From assembly GCA_003427395.1 (NCBI GenBank), contig BFEA01000548.1, positions 322,614 to 386,613 of the forward strand: 64,000 bases of DNA. The letters run 5' to 3'. This document shows, one piece after another, positions 1 to 11,653 of this stretch. A program made the translations under genes and the position numbers. Within the stretch, counting starts at the first letter, position 1, and each line of letters begins with the position of its first letter. The stretch comes from Chara braunii. Lineage: Eukaryota > Streptophyta > Charophyceae > Charales > Characeae. The notes under the pieces were generated by a model. That model was not told the DNA's origin, did no database searches, and saw nothing but the letters and a program-made list of their open reading frames with translations.

Positions 1-2
1 AG

Positions 3-341
3 CTAAAAAATGAAGATGGACAGATTGAAGCATTAAAAAAGGTTGTTGAGACTGCTAAAGGTGAGAGGATGAAATTAAAAGTTTGCTTCAACTCATCATT
101 TTTTAGGAAAATAACCACTGGGTCAAAAATAAAGTATAAGTCCACGGGGGTGAAAAAAAAAACGGTGATAGTCTTCATAAAAAATGATTATGATGAGGTA
201 TGGGAGAAGGAAAGGACAATGATTAAAGCATGAAAGGAGTCTGCAAAATTGGGGAACAAAGTCGAGAGGGAAATATTTGACACAATGAAGATAGAGTCGG
301 ATTAATTTATCTTGCCTAAAGAGAAATAATATATCTTCAAA
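3..341 (+). pseudogene. pol linker between protease and RT (Element I)
   Basis: A lysine- and glutamate-rich frame opens at base 3 and is broken by a TGA near 231. It matches 27815-28050 of Element II, which sits between the aspartic protease and RT. No catalytic motif is visible. It is the amino-terminal, poorly conserved part of a polyprotein whose protease lies outside the window. Confidence 0.55.
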
Positions 342-1326
342 GTGTGTCAAGAGTTCTCTGGTGCATTCTCCTTTAATGATAAAGAAAGAAAGCGGATGGA
401 TGTGGATATGATTAAGATAATAAAAAATTGGATAGTTGATCATATCCCATGGAATGACAGACCAACCAAGTATACCCTGAAGGAAGAGGTAGAGGTAGTA
501 AAGTATCTGGATAAGAAGATTGTCTCCAATGTTGCTGAACCTGCTGATAGAGCGTATGTTAATCATTGATTTGTTTATGGAAACCAGTGGGTGGATTGAG
601 ATTGATACAAAATTTTCAGAAGCTCAACTAAGTAATGGTACATGATGCAAGCAGTCTCTCTAATGCTGGTTCCCTTTCTGAATACTTTGATTGTCGATGC
701 ATTTATTCTTTAATTGATTTATATTCTGGTTATGATCAGTTTCTCATTGATCCCACTAACCGACCGATAACTGTCATGCACACGCCAAGAGGGCTCATTC
801 AGATGTGCGTGGTGCCTCAAGGTTGGACCAATGGTGTGGTAGTGGTTCAAAGGGATATGATTAAAGTCATGCGGGACATATCTCCTGAAATAACCAGCCC
901 CTATATTGATGGTAATCCTGTGAAAGGACCCACAGTAAGAGATGAGACTTTGATCACTGATGAGGTAAAAAAGTTTGTTTGGGAACATGCTGAAGGAGTA
1001 AAGTTGGTACTAGAGAGACTTCAGAAATACAATTTGATTGTCAATGGACCAATGTCCCTTCTCTTTCAAGCAGAGGTAACCATTTTGGGTTTTAGATGTT
1101 TCTCTAAGGTAGGAGTCATGACCCCACGAAAATAAACAAGATTTTGAGCTGGCCTTTGCCCCTTAAACGAGTGACAGACGTCAGAAGTTTCTTGGGTGTC
1201 TGCAAATTCTGGAGGATTTTTATTCCTCTTTTTACTACTTTTGTAGAGCCTCTAAGAGAGATGGTAAAACAAGAGGTTGATTTATCATGGACTGAGAAAA
1301 GGAAGATTGTTGCGGAAACTTTATAA
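342..1326 (+). pseudogene. Reverse transcriptase, decayed (Element I)
   Basis: The enzyme would copy element RNA into DNA in cytoplasmic virus-like particles. Two frames carry it: 342-569 (FSGAFSFNDKERKRMD, then VDHIPW) and 635-1135, with the thumb/connection continuing at 1144-1326 (DVRSFLGVCKFWRIFI). The palm reads LIDLYSGYDQ, then PQGWTN, then the active-site box YIDG at 902-913 followed by NPVKGP. The second catalytic aspartate of the usual YxDD is glycine here; Element II keeps YIDD. Lesions include a TGA at 567-569, frame changes near 570-635 and 1135, and a TAA at 1324-1326. The TGA and the TAA recur at the same sites in Element II. The GWTN and VKGP motifs differ from the usual plant forms. 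RT identity is secure. Confidence 0.85.
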
Positions 1327-1761
1327 GAAAAATTAAAAGATGGAGGTGTTGTATTGAGGGTGCCTTTCTACAATGATGAGGAGGAAAGACCCTTCATCAT
1401 CGAGGCAGATGGAGGACCGGTACCTCTTGGTGGTGTGCTATTCGAGAAAGATGAGAATGAGAATGAGAGACCTCTAAGGTTTGCGAGTAGAACTCTTAAC
1501 TCAACAGAAAGAGGTTACACCCAGTTTAAGAAAGAGCTACTGACAATCATCCACTGTCTCAGGTATTTCAGACACTATGTACTTGGAAGGAGATTCATCC
1601 TGAGGACTGATGCATCTGCTGTGATTGGGGCTATTAAAAAACATCAACAAGTAGATCCAACAGTAAACAGATAGCTTGCCTTCATTTTGACTTTTGATTT
1701 TAAACAGGAAAAGATCCCTAATGAAAAGAACCGGGCAGATGATCTAAGCCGAATTGAATGA
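1327..1761 (+). pseudogene. RNase H domain, decayed (Element I)
   Basis: This domain degrades the RNA strand of the RNA/DNA hybrid during reverse transcription. The open part 1354-1674 begins with the Ty3-type start IIEADGGPVPLGGVLFEKD, continues with FASRTLNSTERGYTQFKKELLTI (glutamate of the second catalytic motif) and ends with ILRTDASAVIGAI (third aspartate). It is in the same frame as the RT connection at 1144-1326, separated only by the TAA at 1324. After a TAG at 1672-1674 the frame goes on with an ENRADxLSRIE-like end, closed by a TGA at 1759-1761 that also exists in Element II (29472-29474). The catalytic residues are therefore kept although the frame is not. Confidence 0.82.
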
Positions 1762-3405
1762 AGAAAAGATGAAGATGAAGATATTAATGAGACAATAGAA
1801 GAATTTGCCTATATTGATAACTTCCTTAATGAGGATGATGATGATGATTATAAGGCTTCAAGTTCCTATAAATTGAGCTTATGGTCTGAAGAGAGAGACA
1901 ACTGAGGAGAAATTCATGATGCTTATGTCTATGAGTTAATTTTTGAAAAAGAAGAGGAGGAAAAACTGAACGATTGGTATGCCAGAGTCACTGCAGCAAT
2001 TGTGGCTGTCCATGAGACGGAAGAAAGTTATGGGTCGAAGGATGAGGAAGAAGCTGGAAAGAAAGAAGAATAGATATTATTTATCTTTGAAGAATATGAT
2101 GAAAATTACCAAAAGATTGGAAAGAATATGGAAAGAGAACGATTAAAGGAATATTACTGCAAAAATGCAAGGAAGAAGTTCAAACTAAAGAGAGGTCACC
2201 TCTTCGTGAATGGCAAGGGCGGTTTACCTCCACTGAGAGTTGTCTGTGAGAAAGAAAGATACCTAGAAATAATTGTTGTTCTACATGAGCTGTTGGTAGC
2301 CATAGGGCTGCTGAAACAACCTATTGTAAGACAGTTCAACTCTATTTTTGGCATGGCATTAGGGACATGATTTACAGATTTTGTAAGTCATGTATGTTAT
2401 GTCAGAAGAGGTCTACAACGAGGATAATTGAGCCTTTATTTCCTACTATCCTGGTAGAGTTAGACAACCGAGTCCACTTGGATTTCATCATCATGCCCTT
2501 AGGCAAGAGAGGGATGAGGTACATACTGAACATGAGACATAATTTTTCTGAATACGTTGAGGCAAAGTCTTTGAAGAGGAAGAGAACTAAGCAAGTGGCT
2601 GACTAGATAGAGGAAGTCTATCTAAGGTATCCCTTCATCAGAGAGTGTGTCTCAGACAGAGGGTCTGAAAATGAGATTGTAAGAAGAACAACTCTTAGAC
2701 TAGGTGTCAGAATCTGGTACGTAACTACGTACCATCCTCAAGCAAATGCCCCGGTTGAGAGGGGTCACAAAAATTTGAAAGATTCATTGGCTAAATAGTG
2801 TGAAAGGAACCTCAGAAACTAACCAAAAGTATTAAAGGCTACAATCTATGCTGACAACATCACTATCAAGAGGACTACTGGTTATGCTTCATTCACTCTA
2901 TGGTATGGTCGGTATACTACTCTACTTATCGAGAGTATAATCAAGACCTGGTCGAGTCAAGAGAGTGATAGAGCATACTCCATTTCAGAGCTTCTTCAAA
3001 TCAGAATGAGACAAATATCAGAGGTTGATCAAGCAGTAATGGATGCTGCAGAAAGAATGGCAACCAGCAGATTGTCAGATCAAGAGAGATGAAACAAAAA
3101 GAAATATATAAGGAAAGAGAAACTGAAGGTTGTTGACGTTGTCCTTTTGTTCGATAATTCCCTTGAGGCGCAGTGGACCAAACGATGGGAGTCGAGATGA
3201 CTTGGTCCTTACAAAATTACTGGTGAAGTTGAGGGCAAGGTCTATGAGATATCAAAGATAGATGATTCAAGAGTTCATGATATGGTGTCAGGGTCAAAAC
3301 TTCGTAAGTTTATCTTCAGAGACCCTAACTTAGTCCCTACAATAATCACAAAGAAAGGAAAGAAAAATCAGCTATCCAGTAAGAGAACTGCTTTAGAGAG
3401 TTGAA
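1762..3405 (+). pseudogene. Acidic linker and integrase, decayed (Element I)
   Basis: Integrase would insert the cDNA into the genome. 1762-2127 encodes an acidic linker rich in D and E with several stops. The zinc-binding domain is degenerate at its histidines (2230-2370) but keeps CKSCMLCQKRS at about 2385-2420. The core keeps all three acidic residues: D in VHLDFI (2481-2483), D in SDRGSE (2655-2657) and E in PVERGHK (2757-2759). The last spacing is 34 codons against 36 in Element II, owing to a small deletion. The C-terminal GPY-type module follows at about 3125-3310 (LGPYKITGE). Stops include TAG in place of Trp near 2604, TGA at 3090-3092 (shared with Element II) and TGA in place of Trp near 3198. 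Confidence 0.82.
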
Positions 3406-4516
3406 AGAAGTATAATGAGACAGAGAGGCACTGCAAAGACAATAACTTCAACAGACTTTGACTACTCTTGCATTGTCAATTCAGTATGTCAATTTTCAGC
3501 ATGTCAAATTCTAACGCGAGTGGTATAAGAAATATTTCCTTTGAAATGTTATATTTTCATATCTGCATTTGAACTAATTTCATTTATCCTATAAGTGACA
3601 GAGATGATGAAATCAAAGTGTCATGAATACTGGGTCGCAGTCGATCCACGAGCATCAGATCCCTGAGTAGGCGACAACTGTGAGGAGCAGTTGCAGTAAT
3701 GTTAGGTTCAAATAACTCGTGGTTGTAACACATCAAAGAGTAACCAGTATTTATCTCATGATGAAGAGAAAATTTGATGGGCATAAAGAAGTTCAGCTCT
3801 ATCTGATTAGAGAGTTGTCAGTAGAGGGACTTTGTGTCTTCTGAGTGAGTTGCCTGTCTCAGAGAGCTATCAAGAAGATGAGCATAAAGAAGTTTCGCCT
3901 TGCTTGACCATGGGGCACTTCGTGTTTCTTGACTAAGTTGCCTATCTTCTGTCCCAGATGAGGGAAGGGACCTCTCTAGGGTCAGTATCTCTATACTTCC
4001 TTGAGGCTGACGGAAGGTCTTTTGGGAGTATTTTCAGATGAGGGAAGGGACCTCTCTGGGATCAACACTTTGTATTTCCTGAGACTGAAGTGAGGTCTCT
4101 AGGAAGTGCATTGTCGGCTGTTGCTTGTTGCTGTTTAGTGCCTCTTGACACTGAAGGGACGTCTCTTGAGAAATGTTTGTTTTGTTATCTGGGGCATGAG
4201 CTGTCTAACTATGGGCTTGAGATGTTTGTTTGGCTGTTCGTGCCTGGGATTTTCTTCTCTAACCTAAAGACGCATCGATTGTCAGGGCTAGTCAAAGCCT
4301 TACCGCAGTAGGTTGCAATCTGGTGGGGTCAGCAGGTCCCCGACGAGAGTGTCGAATTTTGTAGTTGACTAAGGTTAAGACTCTGGGTCTGGCCTGTGAG
4401 GTCAAAAGGGGTCAGCTAGAACCCTACCGCAGTAAGAGGATGCAATCCAGTGAGGTTCGCCAGAGCCTGAAACCGTGGTTAGACCGGGTCCCACGTTCAA
4501 AAATCTGGGCGGGGCA
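3406..4516 (+). other. 3' non-coding tail of Element I conserved with Element II
   Basis: No convincing frame is present. The whole stretch aligns with 31095-32236 of Element II, including repeated phrases such as 'gagggaagggacctctc' (near 3960 and 4035) and 'accgcagtaggttgcaatctggtggggtc' at about 4300. The homology stops abruptly at 4516/32236. Its preservation at a level similar to pol suggests it was part of the mobile unit between integrase and the 3' LTR. Confidence 0.6.
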
Positions 4517-5655
4517 GCTTGCGCCCTAGTCCAAAAACTGGTGGGTGAGTCGGTCCCCGACCGTAGTGGTCAAATCCGGGTACGGGATAATTTGACTGAC
4601 AAGAGGTCTACTGTAGGGTGACCAGACCCACTATAATCTGGGTGTCCTGGCGTGAGGTGCGCCAAAGGGCCGCCATACTCGAGTGGTGGGTATGGTGGTC
4701 TTGACCTGGATGCAGGTTAAAGGGGCTGTCAAAACAAATGATCTGATTAGTCCTGACCTGAGATGGGCCGAATAAGGTATGTCAGACTGACGTGAGGTCT
4801 GTCATTCCTGACCAGTGGTGGGCCAAAACCAAGGCAATCAATAACTCTTGAGGTGTGAAGAACTGTTTATATTTACTTATTATTTTATTATGGGTTTTAT
4901 ATTTATTTATTTTGTTTAATTACTGTTGATGATTGTCTGTCAGGAAGTCTGTATGTTGAGGACATGTTTGGTGGATTGTGAAACTTGCTATTTTGTAGGA
5001 TCATACAGCTTCATCTAAATCTCCAAGGCCAGAGAAAAGTAAAAGGGTTTGGTATCCCCCTTCATTTGTTTGAGAAGTTGAGGATACGCCTCGCTCAGAC
5101 CAGAGAAAAAAGAACGGGGTCTGGTATCCCCAGGGTTGCTTGAGGAGTTGAGAAGACGTCTCATTTAGACCAGAGAACAAGAAAAAGGGTTTGGTATGCC
5201 ACACCCCTGATACTGCTGATAACATGTGTTCACAATGCTAACGCCAGATTAGCAACATCCCTAAAAACACTATGAGAAGTGGGAAACAAGGTAGTTTTTC
5301 CACCGGAAAGGCCAAAGAAAAATTCAGATTTCCAGACAGTAAAAAAGTCAAGGTCAAATTACAGATGAGAGGACCGATAAGTAAGCCTTCTTAAATTTTG
5401 TTTGGTGGCCGACATAGTGGCTTGGTTCACGAGGAAGTTGCATCCCTGACCTCAAGGTATTCAAACTCTTAAGCCAGGGACGCTATGGAATGGACTGAAA
5501 CGTCAAGAAAAGAAAAAGATTCAGAAGTTCAGAGGAAAATCGCGCTTATACAGGATATAGAGGATAGCCATGAACTTGAGCTGAAGAAGTGTGAGGAGAA
5601 AGAAAATGCAGAAAATAGTACAGTTACTACGATGAGAAGGGGGAGAAACTGCACA
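4517..5655 (+). other. Spacer between pol tail and antisense ORF; no gene recognised
   Basis: A G-rich, TGG-rich non-coding sequence with a short 70-bp tandem repeat (5029-5205) and a lysine/glutamate-rich open frame of 61 codons at 5485-5670 that I cannot assign. Whether it belongs to the Element I 3' untranslated region or to a later insertion is not decidable here. Confidence 0.4.
5029..5205. repeat. 70/71-bp direct tandem repeat, about 2.5 units
   Basis: Units begin with CCAGAGAA at 5029, 5100 and 5170 and contain GG[GT]TTGGTATCCCC and GAGAAGTTGAGGA/AGACG. Spacing is 71 and 70 bases. Confidence 0.85.
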
Positions 5656-5991
5656 TCAGATAGGGGTTGATGAAACTGGCATTAGGGCCCTACTTGCCGT
5701 GGGAGTAGCGGGGGCTTTGGGCAAGTATGGGGGGGAGGAGGAGCTTGGGGCGCCATAGTGCGCCTCAAACTTTTTCTGATAGTATGCCACCTTACTGGGA
5801 GATGGAGTCCTTTCGTGCCAACCAGCAAGAGAATGACGTGGGTATGGTCTTGTATAGGAACCATATCCTTGCATTTCTTCCTCCTCTTCCGCCGAGCTGT
5901 ACTCGCGCCTTGCACGAGGTGGCGGCTCTTCACGAGCCTTCCCTGCCATCCCGCCTCTCCCTCTTCCCTGTCCCCGACGTGCCTCAAGCAT
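5656..5991 (-). CDS. Antisense open frame, unknown protein (partial or first exon)
   Basis: Reading leftward from an ATG at 5991, 111 codons are open. The product begins MLEARRGQGRGRGG, then a cluster of five glutamates (SSAEEEEEMQGYGSY), a KVAYYQKKFEAHYGAP segment and a Ser/Pro/Ala-rich tail. Charged low-complexity followed by a possible helix is compatible with a retrotransposon gag start or the first exon of a host gene; I cannot name it. A TATA-like box (TATAAAATA) lies about 300 bases upstream on the same strand at 6295-6303, and the stretch between looks like an untranslated leader. The frame further upstream (to 6279) is open too but low in coding character, so 5991 is the preferred start. 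It is antisense to Element I. Confidence 0.35.
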   Translation of the reverse strand: MLEARRGQGRGRGGMAGKAREEPPPRARREYSSAEEEEEMQGYGSYTRPYPRHSLAGWHERTPSPSKVAYYQKKFEAHYGAPSSSSPPYLPKAPATPTASRALMPVSSTPI

Positions 5992-6294
5992 GGTGCAAGA
6001 CGAGATTACGGCTGGGAAAGAAGTGAAAAGAAAAGGTGTGTAGCAAGGAAGATATAAAAGAGAACACCGTGACAATAAAGAGGGCCGCATATTGGATGAG
6101 AAAGAGCAAAGCGACAGTGTGGACCACACAATCCTACTGCCCAATGGGGAAGGAGGGTGCAATACAAAAGTGGGGAGAGGAAGATGCGTGCGATGCGATG
6201 AGCATGTGTCGGCCGTCAGCGCAGAATAGCGACGAGAAGGTTTCGCTACAAATCGCATCATAGATGACTGAATGAACAAACTATCGGTCCTTGC

Positions 6295-6303
6295 TATTTT
6301 ATA
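6295..6303 (-). promoter_or_regulatory. TATA-like box on the minus strand
   Basis: TATAAAATA read on the minus strand, about 304 bases upstream of the minus-strand ATG at 5991. Placement in front of an open frame is the only support. Confidence 0.3.
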
Positions 6304-6713
6304 CTCAACTACCTGCTTCTTTTTGGCCCAGCGAGGGGTTTGGTATCATGTCGGAGGGTGCGGTGTCCCGACCCTCCCGACGTACCTGTTTTCTGTTCAG
6401 AGATCCCTGCCTCGTGCCTAATCCCTGCCTCCCTGTTCAGAAAGCCCTACTGTGCACCATCGTCATAGGAAAATCTCGGCGGTGTACTAAGATCCTTGTC
6501 CTACTGGCTTGTGACCAGTGGTAGTTGTGGGGCTTCGTGATAGTGAAAATCTGAAGCAGTCACTTCGAACTGCGCATCGAGCCCTTGCAGTTGAGTCATG
6601 GGGCAGGTGAGGTGGCGAGAGTCACTGTCAGTAAAAGGGAAATACAAAAGAAAAGGGAGAGAAAAAAGTAAGAGAAAAAATAAAAAAATAAAAAGGAAGA
6701 ATTTAGGATTGAA

Positions 6714-6945
6714 GTTATATATATATATATACATATATTGGCGAGACCGCGGAGAAGTCCGGAGATACGTGACAAAGAGTTTTTCTGCGGATCTTGGAAA
6801 AAAAAGAAGTTGGGTTTAGTGTTCCCCGATTTGTCACAAAAACCTAGAGCTGTCAGGCGGTGAATCACTTTCCACATATCAACGAATAAAGTGACGTGAC
6901 CTGCTCGTTGAACGCATATATATATATATGTATATATATATATAT
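6714..6945. repeat. Two AT dinucleotide microsatellites flanking a short unique stretch
   Basis: (AT)n runs lie at about 6716-6738 and 6917-6945. Between them is purine-rich sequence without a gene. A long purine tract (about 6640-6712) precedes the first run; a similar tract lies at about 16580-16622 upstream of LTR B. Confidence 0.8.
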
Positions 6946-7778
6946 GCCTACGTCGGAGTCTGAATCGCCATTCGGGAAGTCACATCAGACAGCCCGTAGC
7001 TATAGGAACGCAGAGACTTCTTTTTTTTTTTCTTTTTTTTTCTTCCTTACTTTTCCTTTATTAGTACCCCTTCTATTTAGCTTCTTTGAATTTTAATCCC
7101 CTGCCTAGTCGCTTCGCGAGGAACGAACAGTCCATTCGAACTATAATTCGAAAGCGGGTGGCCTAGGCTGCCCGACGCTTCATTCCAGTCACCGTGAGAT
7201 TCGATTGGTGAGCTGTTACCGATGCAGGATCCCAAAATGGGAGTACCCGTGGACGCTTCGGTAGGAAGCCTATCACCCCCTGGTGGGAGGTCATAGGCCT
7301 CCTCCTTACCATCCGAAAGGGTACCCATCAGGGGTAGTCCAATGGCGTGGTTTTGAAGAGAAGAGGGTGGCCGTTGGTATCCCGTTATGGGACCGCTACG
7401 TCGGGTTCGCAATCACTTCACGACAGGACAAGCGGATTAGGGAAAGATAGCAGAGAGTTGCACCACGACCATTGGGGTTCTTGCCCTTTTAGTTTGGTTT
7501 TGTGTTTTCTTATTTTATCTTATCATATTTAGTTTATCTTTTTTCTTTTAATTACAAATTATCAGAAGGTAAGGTTTTGAAACCCCGTTCTGTAAGAGTT
7601 ATAAACGGCACCCATAGGCGCTATAAACGGCAACAGTCACTGGGTCTCCAGGTTGCCGGTCAGTGACTTGCTGCTCAGTGGGCTGGAATAGCAGTGCCGC
7701 TTCTGGGCCTAGACTGTCTGGGTTTAGTTAGCGAGTTTCTGGCACGGCCTGTGTTAGTGGGGGAGCGGAGAGTTAGTA

Positions 7779-8279
7779 GTGGCTTTGGCTATCGGAGAGA
7801 GGACGACTATGGCACTGCATGGCTATAGGCCGGACTGTTGGAACCTCCTGACTCATTCGAGGCCAATGTCAGGGGAAGGGCCTTGGATCACCACGATGCT
7901 CAACTATGACGGGGGAGACGAGGTTAAGTTGAAAATTAACGTGGAGGGAGCTAAGGAAGAAGAAATGAGGGCTGATCTGAAGCTGCAAACGGCAATCACT
8001 GAGACCAAGGACTGCGCGAAGAGACGCTGCAGGAGGGACGGCATGATAGCGGAAATGCGAGTAACAGTTGCCTACCATGAGGCCGAGACCTCTACCGATA
8101 CGGTAGACCGAGAGCAGGCTCACCTGGACAGGGACTCTGGGAGAGAGAGCGAGACGAGTGAGGCAGGGACGTTGTCGTGGCATGGACTGGACCAGTGGAG
8201 ACGGAACCACCCGCTAGCTGAACCAGTAGAGAGCAGCCCAAAGACCGGCCCGCGGCGACAGATGGACCAAGGCCGCTAG
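7779..8279 (+). pseudogene. Y-like module frame inside LTR A
   Basis: An open frame of 166 codons. Its middle (about 7914-8110) reads DEVKLKINVEGAKEEEMRAD, a charged helical stretch, then AEMRVTVAYHEAETSTD. The strand-helix-strand layout resembles the Y modules at 24841-25366 and 53746-54009, though identity is low. The homologous frame in LTR B (17575-17955) keeps the same order (EEEMRAD, RRDGV, EVKVTVSYLEADTSTDTVERE, HGLDQWRRDH). The fact that two diverged LTR copies preserve protein-level similarity suggests a former coding function. No known domain recognised. Confidence 0.4.
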
Positions 8280-11200
8280 GTGGTTACGAGCAGAGGTCAA
8301 ACACGGTTGGAGAAAGAGGAGATCGGGGGCTTTCAGAAAACAACGCGACATTTACTCGAGGCGCTTGCCATCTCTCGGGGTTCTTGTCCTCCAGTATCGC
8401 ACGCTCACCGACGACTCTCTTTCCCATAGGAGTCCATGGTCTGCATCAGACACCTTTCTGTGGGGGTCCATGAAAGACTGACTCCGTGACGCTCTGCCTA
8501 ACGAGGATGTGAAGAATAGTGTGCTGGGTAAAGTCACTGAGGAGGAGGAGGCATCGGAGAGAGAGATTACACAAAGAGAAACGGAGAGGGAGGCGAGCAA
8601 ACATGAGCGAAAGCCACGCTTACGACTGCGAAAGGAAGAGCCAGCCGCCGTAGCGAGGGGTGAGTTGGTGATTGGGGAAATTGTCATCGCCTGTGTGGAG
8701 ATCACTGTCAGGGGTGAGTTCAGGGGACTAGTATCGTGTGCTCAGAAGAGACTAGTGAAAACGAGTGACACGTGAGAGGCAAAAGTCAGAGGTACAAAGA
8801 GAGAAGAAAAAAGTTTCGTGCTAACCCCTTGGTTCACGTTAACTGTTTCCACGGGCTTCGCATATGATGATCTAGTGAAGGAAACTGTGATGTGGAAAAA
8901 GGCATGCAAAGGGAGTCACGACGAGTCAACTGTATGTGCTTGGATAGCCAACTGACTCGACTAAAACCAGCAGTCTCCCTGGCCAGTAAGCGTTTGCTGC
9001 TCTGACGATCTTCGCCTCTATCTCAGTGATGACTCGCTCGTGGACTCAAACTATCCTGTTGTTTCGTTTTCTTGAATAAGGGATAGATGGACGAGAGGCT
9101 TTTGAGAGTCATGTGATCATCCGCGAGAGGAGATGCGATTGAGTATTGACGCAAGAAAAGAAAGGTGGACTTGCGGATAAGGAGATGAGAAATGTTAAAG
9201 AGGGAGACATGAGGGGCTAAGCGTCTGCTTAGGAGCACCTCGTAAAGCCCGTGGTTGCTAGCAAATTTTTACTCTTGGTGATTACAATATCCTATCTAGT
9301 GTGCAGTAGCTGGCGTGCCCTGCATCTTCTGCCCCAGCTTGCACGATCTGAGTCGCGCTCCGTCGCTACACTTAGTTCAGACAGAGTTTAGAAAAGGAAG
9401 AAGTACATGACTGTTTTAGCGAGGTCAACACGATTACAAAGAGAGAGAGGAGAAAAGGGGATAGCGAGCATAGGATGGTCCCGACTACCAGGATGGAATG
9501 ACCGCCGTTGAGCAGGTGCTAGATTACAGAGGGCACCTTGCTCCTTGCTTCGTATTGGCGTCATCTTTATATAGGGTTGTATGAGAGTCACGCGATAGGC
9601 CCATGACCATCGGTGCTATAAGCTACCGCCACCTCACCCTTTTCACCAGTGTTGAAAGGGAACGGTTAAGAAAGAGGACTTGGGATCGTGGGGTGCTGCT
9701 AGCTCTGCGGGCGAAATTTAAGAAATGTAATTTGGTAATTAGTGGCTACCATCATGAGTTTAAAGGTGACTGGCTTTTATGAGTGCTCATGGTCACATCT
9801 CCCGGGTCGCCAGAAAGCCAAATGGTTGTTGGGTCACCTATCTCTCAACAACAGCCAATTGGGTGAGTCGAGAACGAGGAATGGAACGTGGATGGGTTAA
9901 AACCATTACAAAAGTGAGATGACTCGCCACTTTTGAGGATCTGAGACTGGGATGGTCAGTCATCTAAATGAAACTTGAACATGCAGAGAGCAAAAAGGGG
10001 GGAAGGAAAGAGAGAATAGCGCACTGAGGTCAACAACGCAAAGTACAGATAAGGCTACGATTACTAAACGCTGAACTTTTTTCCCTAATGCGTTCTTTTC
10101 TCTTCACAATATCACCCGCTTGATGGGAAAACGGGGGACTATTATAAAGAAAGTCGCTTATCTTTTGGTCAAATTCCTACTCGATGGGTGTTGATCCCAA
10201 GTCATGAGTTCAAAGCTTGTCCAACCAAACAGTGAATTTATGATTGACTGTTTCCTGAATAAATATTTGTCTCGTGTCTTCACGTGAATCATCTCAAGAG
10301 CCCTGTGATGGGAACTGAGAGAGTAGTGAATGTCATACTTGATCGCTAACTAAATTGCTTTGGTCTGTTGATTGTTGGAAATTTACAACCATGCCCCTTT
10401 TGCCCCGGAGTGAAGCTATGTAATTATCTGTGGTTTCGGTTGAATGGCAAGAAAGACTATTTCCCTAGCAATGACCTAGTAGATTTTCCATCGGTTCGCA
10501 GGAAGTAGTTTTCGATCTCTCGTCGTGGTACTCGGCATAGACTTGCAGTCCTTATGAATTAAATCTATCTGGGTCGAACCGACTATTGTGAGTGTTGTTT
10601 GGATATCCTTCTCGGAATTGTCCCTTGAAGCGGGACCGTATTGCTTGAGCTTGAGCTTGTTAACTAACCCCACTCTGAGATTTGCGGTACCGTGCTTTCA
10701 CAACCCCACGTTCATGTCTGTCGCCCTCGTATTTGTCGAACGGGGCTTCTCGATAAAAGGGAAAGACAACTCGAGACAATCTATCTGATGGACGCAGAGT
10801 CTCCGATGCTCAGACTCGTTATGACCAGCACGGGCATGTCGTAGGACTCCCATGCTGGACATATAGTCCTGGTTGATGTCACTTGACTAATGAGAATGAT
10901 TCTCCCCTCCGATCGGTGTTCAAAGTTTTGAAAAAGTGTTATTTAAGTGAATAATCATGTCGAGGGTTATGCCAAGCTTATACCCACAAATTAGATGGGC
11001 TGCATGAGTTGAGCGTGAGCTATGGTACCTATTTGCCTTACTAATCATCAGGGACAATTAAAGTGAACATCTTTTGCTTTATTTATTCCGAACTCCTCAT
11101 CTTATTTAATCAAGTTACCCTTATTAGCTTTTGGGGACATTGATCAACAACATCCCTATACTATATTTGGAGATGGATGAAGGTCGACATCATGCAGACT

Positions 11201-11640
11201 ATACACTAATAGTTGAGTGCAAACAACAGCGGGCCATGTAATAGTAAGTCTGGTACGCTTCACACAACACCAAGTGCAGTCTGCGAGGCAGAGCGCGTTA
11301 CTAGAGCTACCCTGAGTGATGGTCAGACATTTAGAATTTCGTGCGCCTCACTATCAACACTTGTCACCTGCAGTGTCATGGAAGCTGTCTGAACCGTTCA
11401 CTCACGGCCCTAAGTGTAGACTGAAGCTCTAGACAAGGCAAGGTGCTCTTGCAATAAACAATAAGACCATTGTAGGTAATCTAAACGACAAAGAGGGGGG
11501 TAAGTAGTCCCGACCTCGGCATGCCCTCCGAACGGAAGTCACAATCCTGCATGGCATCGCAGAAGCTGCGAGCTGCACTTTCCCGAGCAAGAGGCAGACG
11601 GGGCCCATTTTCTTCCCCTCGGGCAGATTAATCAGGAACC
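8280..11640 (+). other. Inner part of LTR A, no gene recognised
   Basis: Holds an 88-codon open frame at 8509-8775 rich in E, R and K (possibly another worn Y-like module: GELVIGEIVIACVEITV), and otherwise short frames only. On the minus strand a TATA-like CTATATAAAG lies at about 9571-9580 with no convincing frame behind it. Nothing else could be supported. Confidence 0.4.
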
Positions 11641-11653
11641 CTCTGGAAAAAAT

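Noticed and set aside
635-1135. Horizontal transfer of Elements I/II from a fungus, because of fungal-like RT motifs
   Set aside because: The PBS matches plant tRNA-Asp and the motif resemblance is from memory; without a phylogeny it is only a question to test, listed under findings.
6640-6712. Polypurine tract marking the start of LTR A
   Set aside because: A similar tract precedes LTR B (16580-16622), where none is expected outside a 5' LTR, so it cannot be used to place the LTR start.
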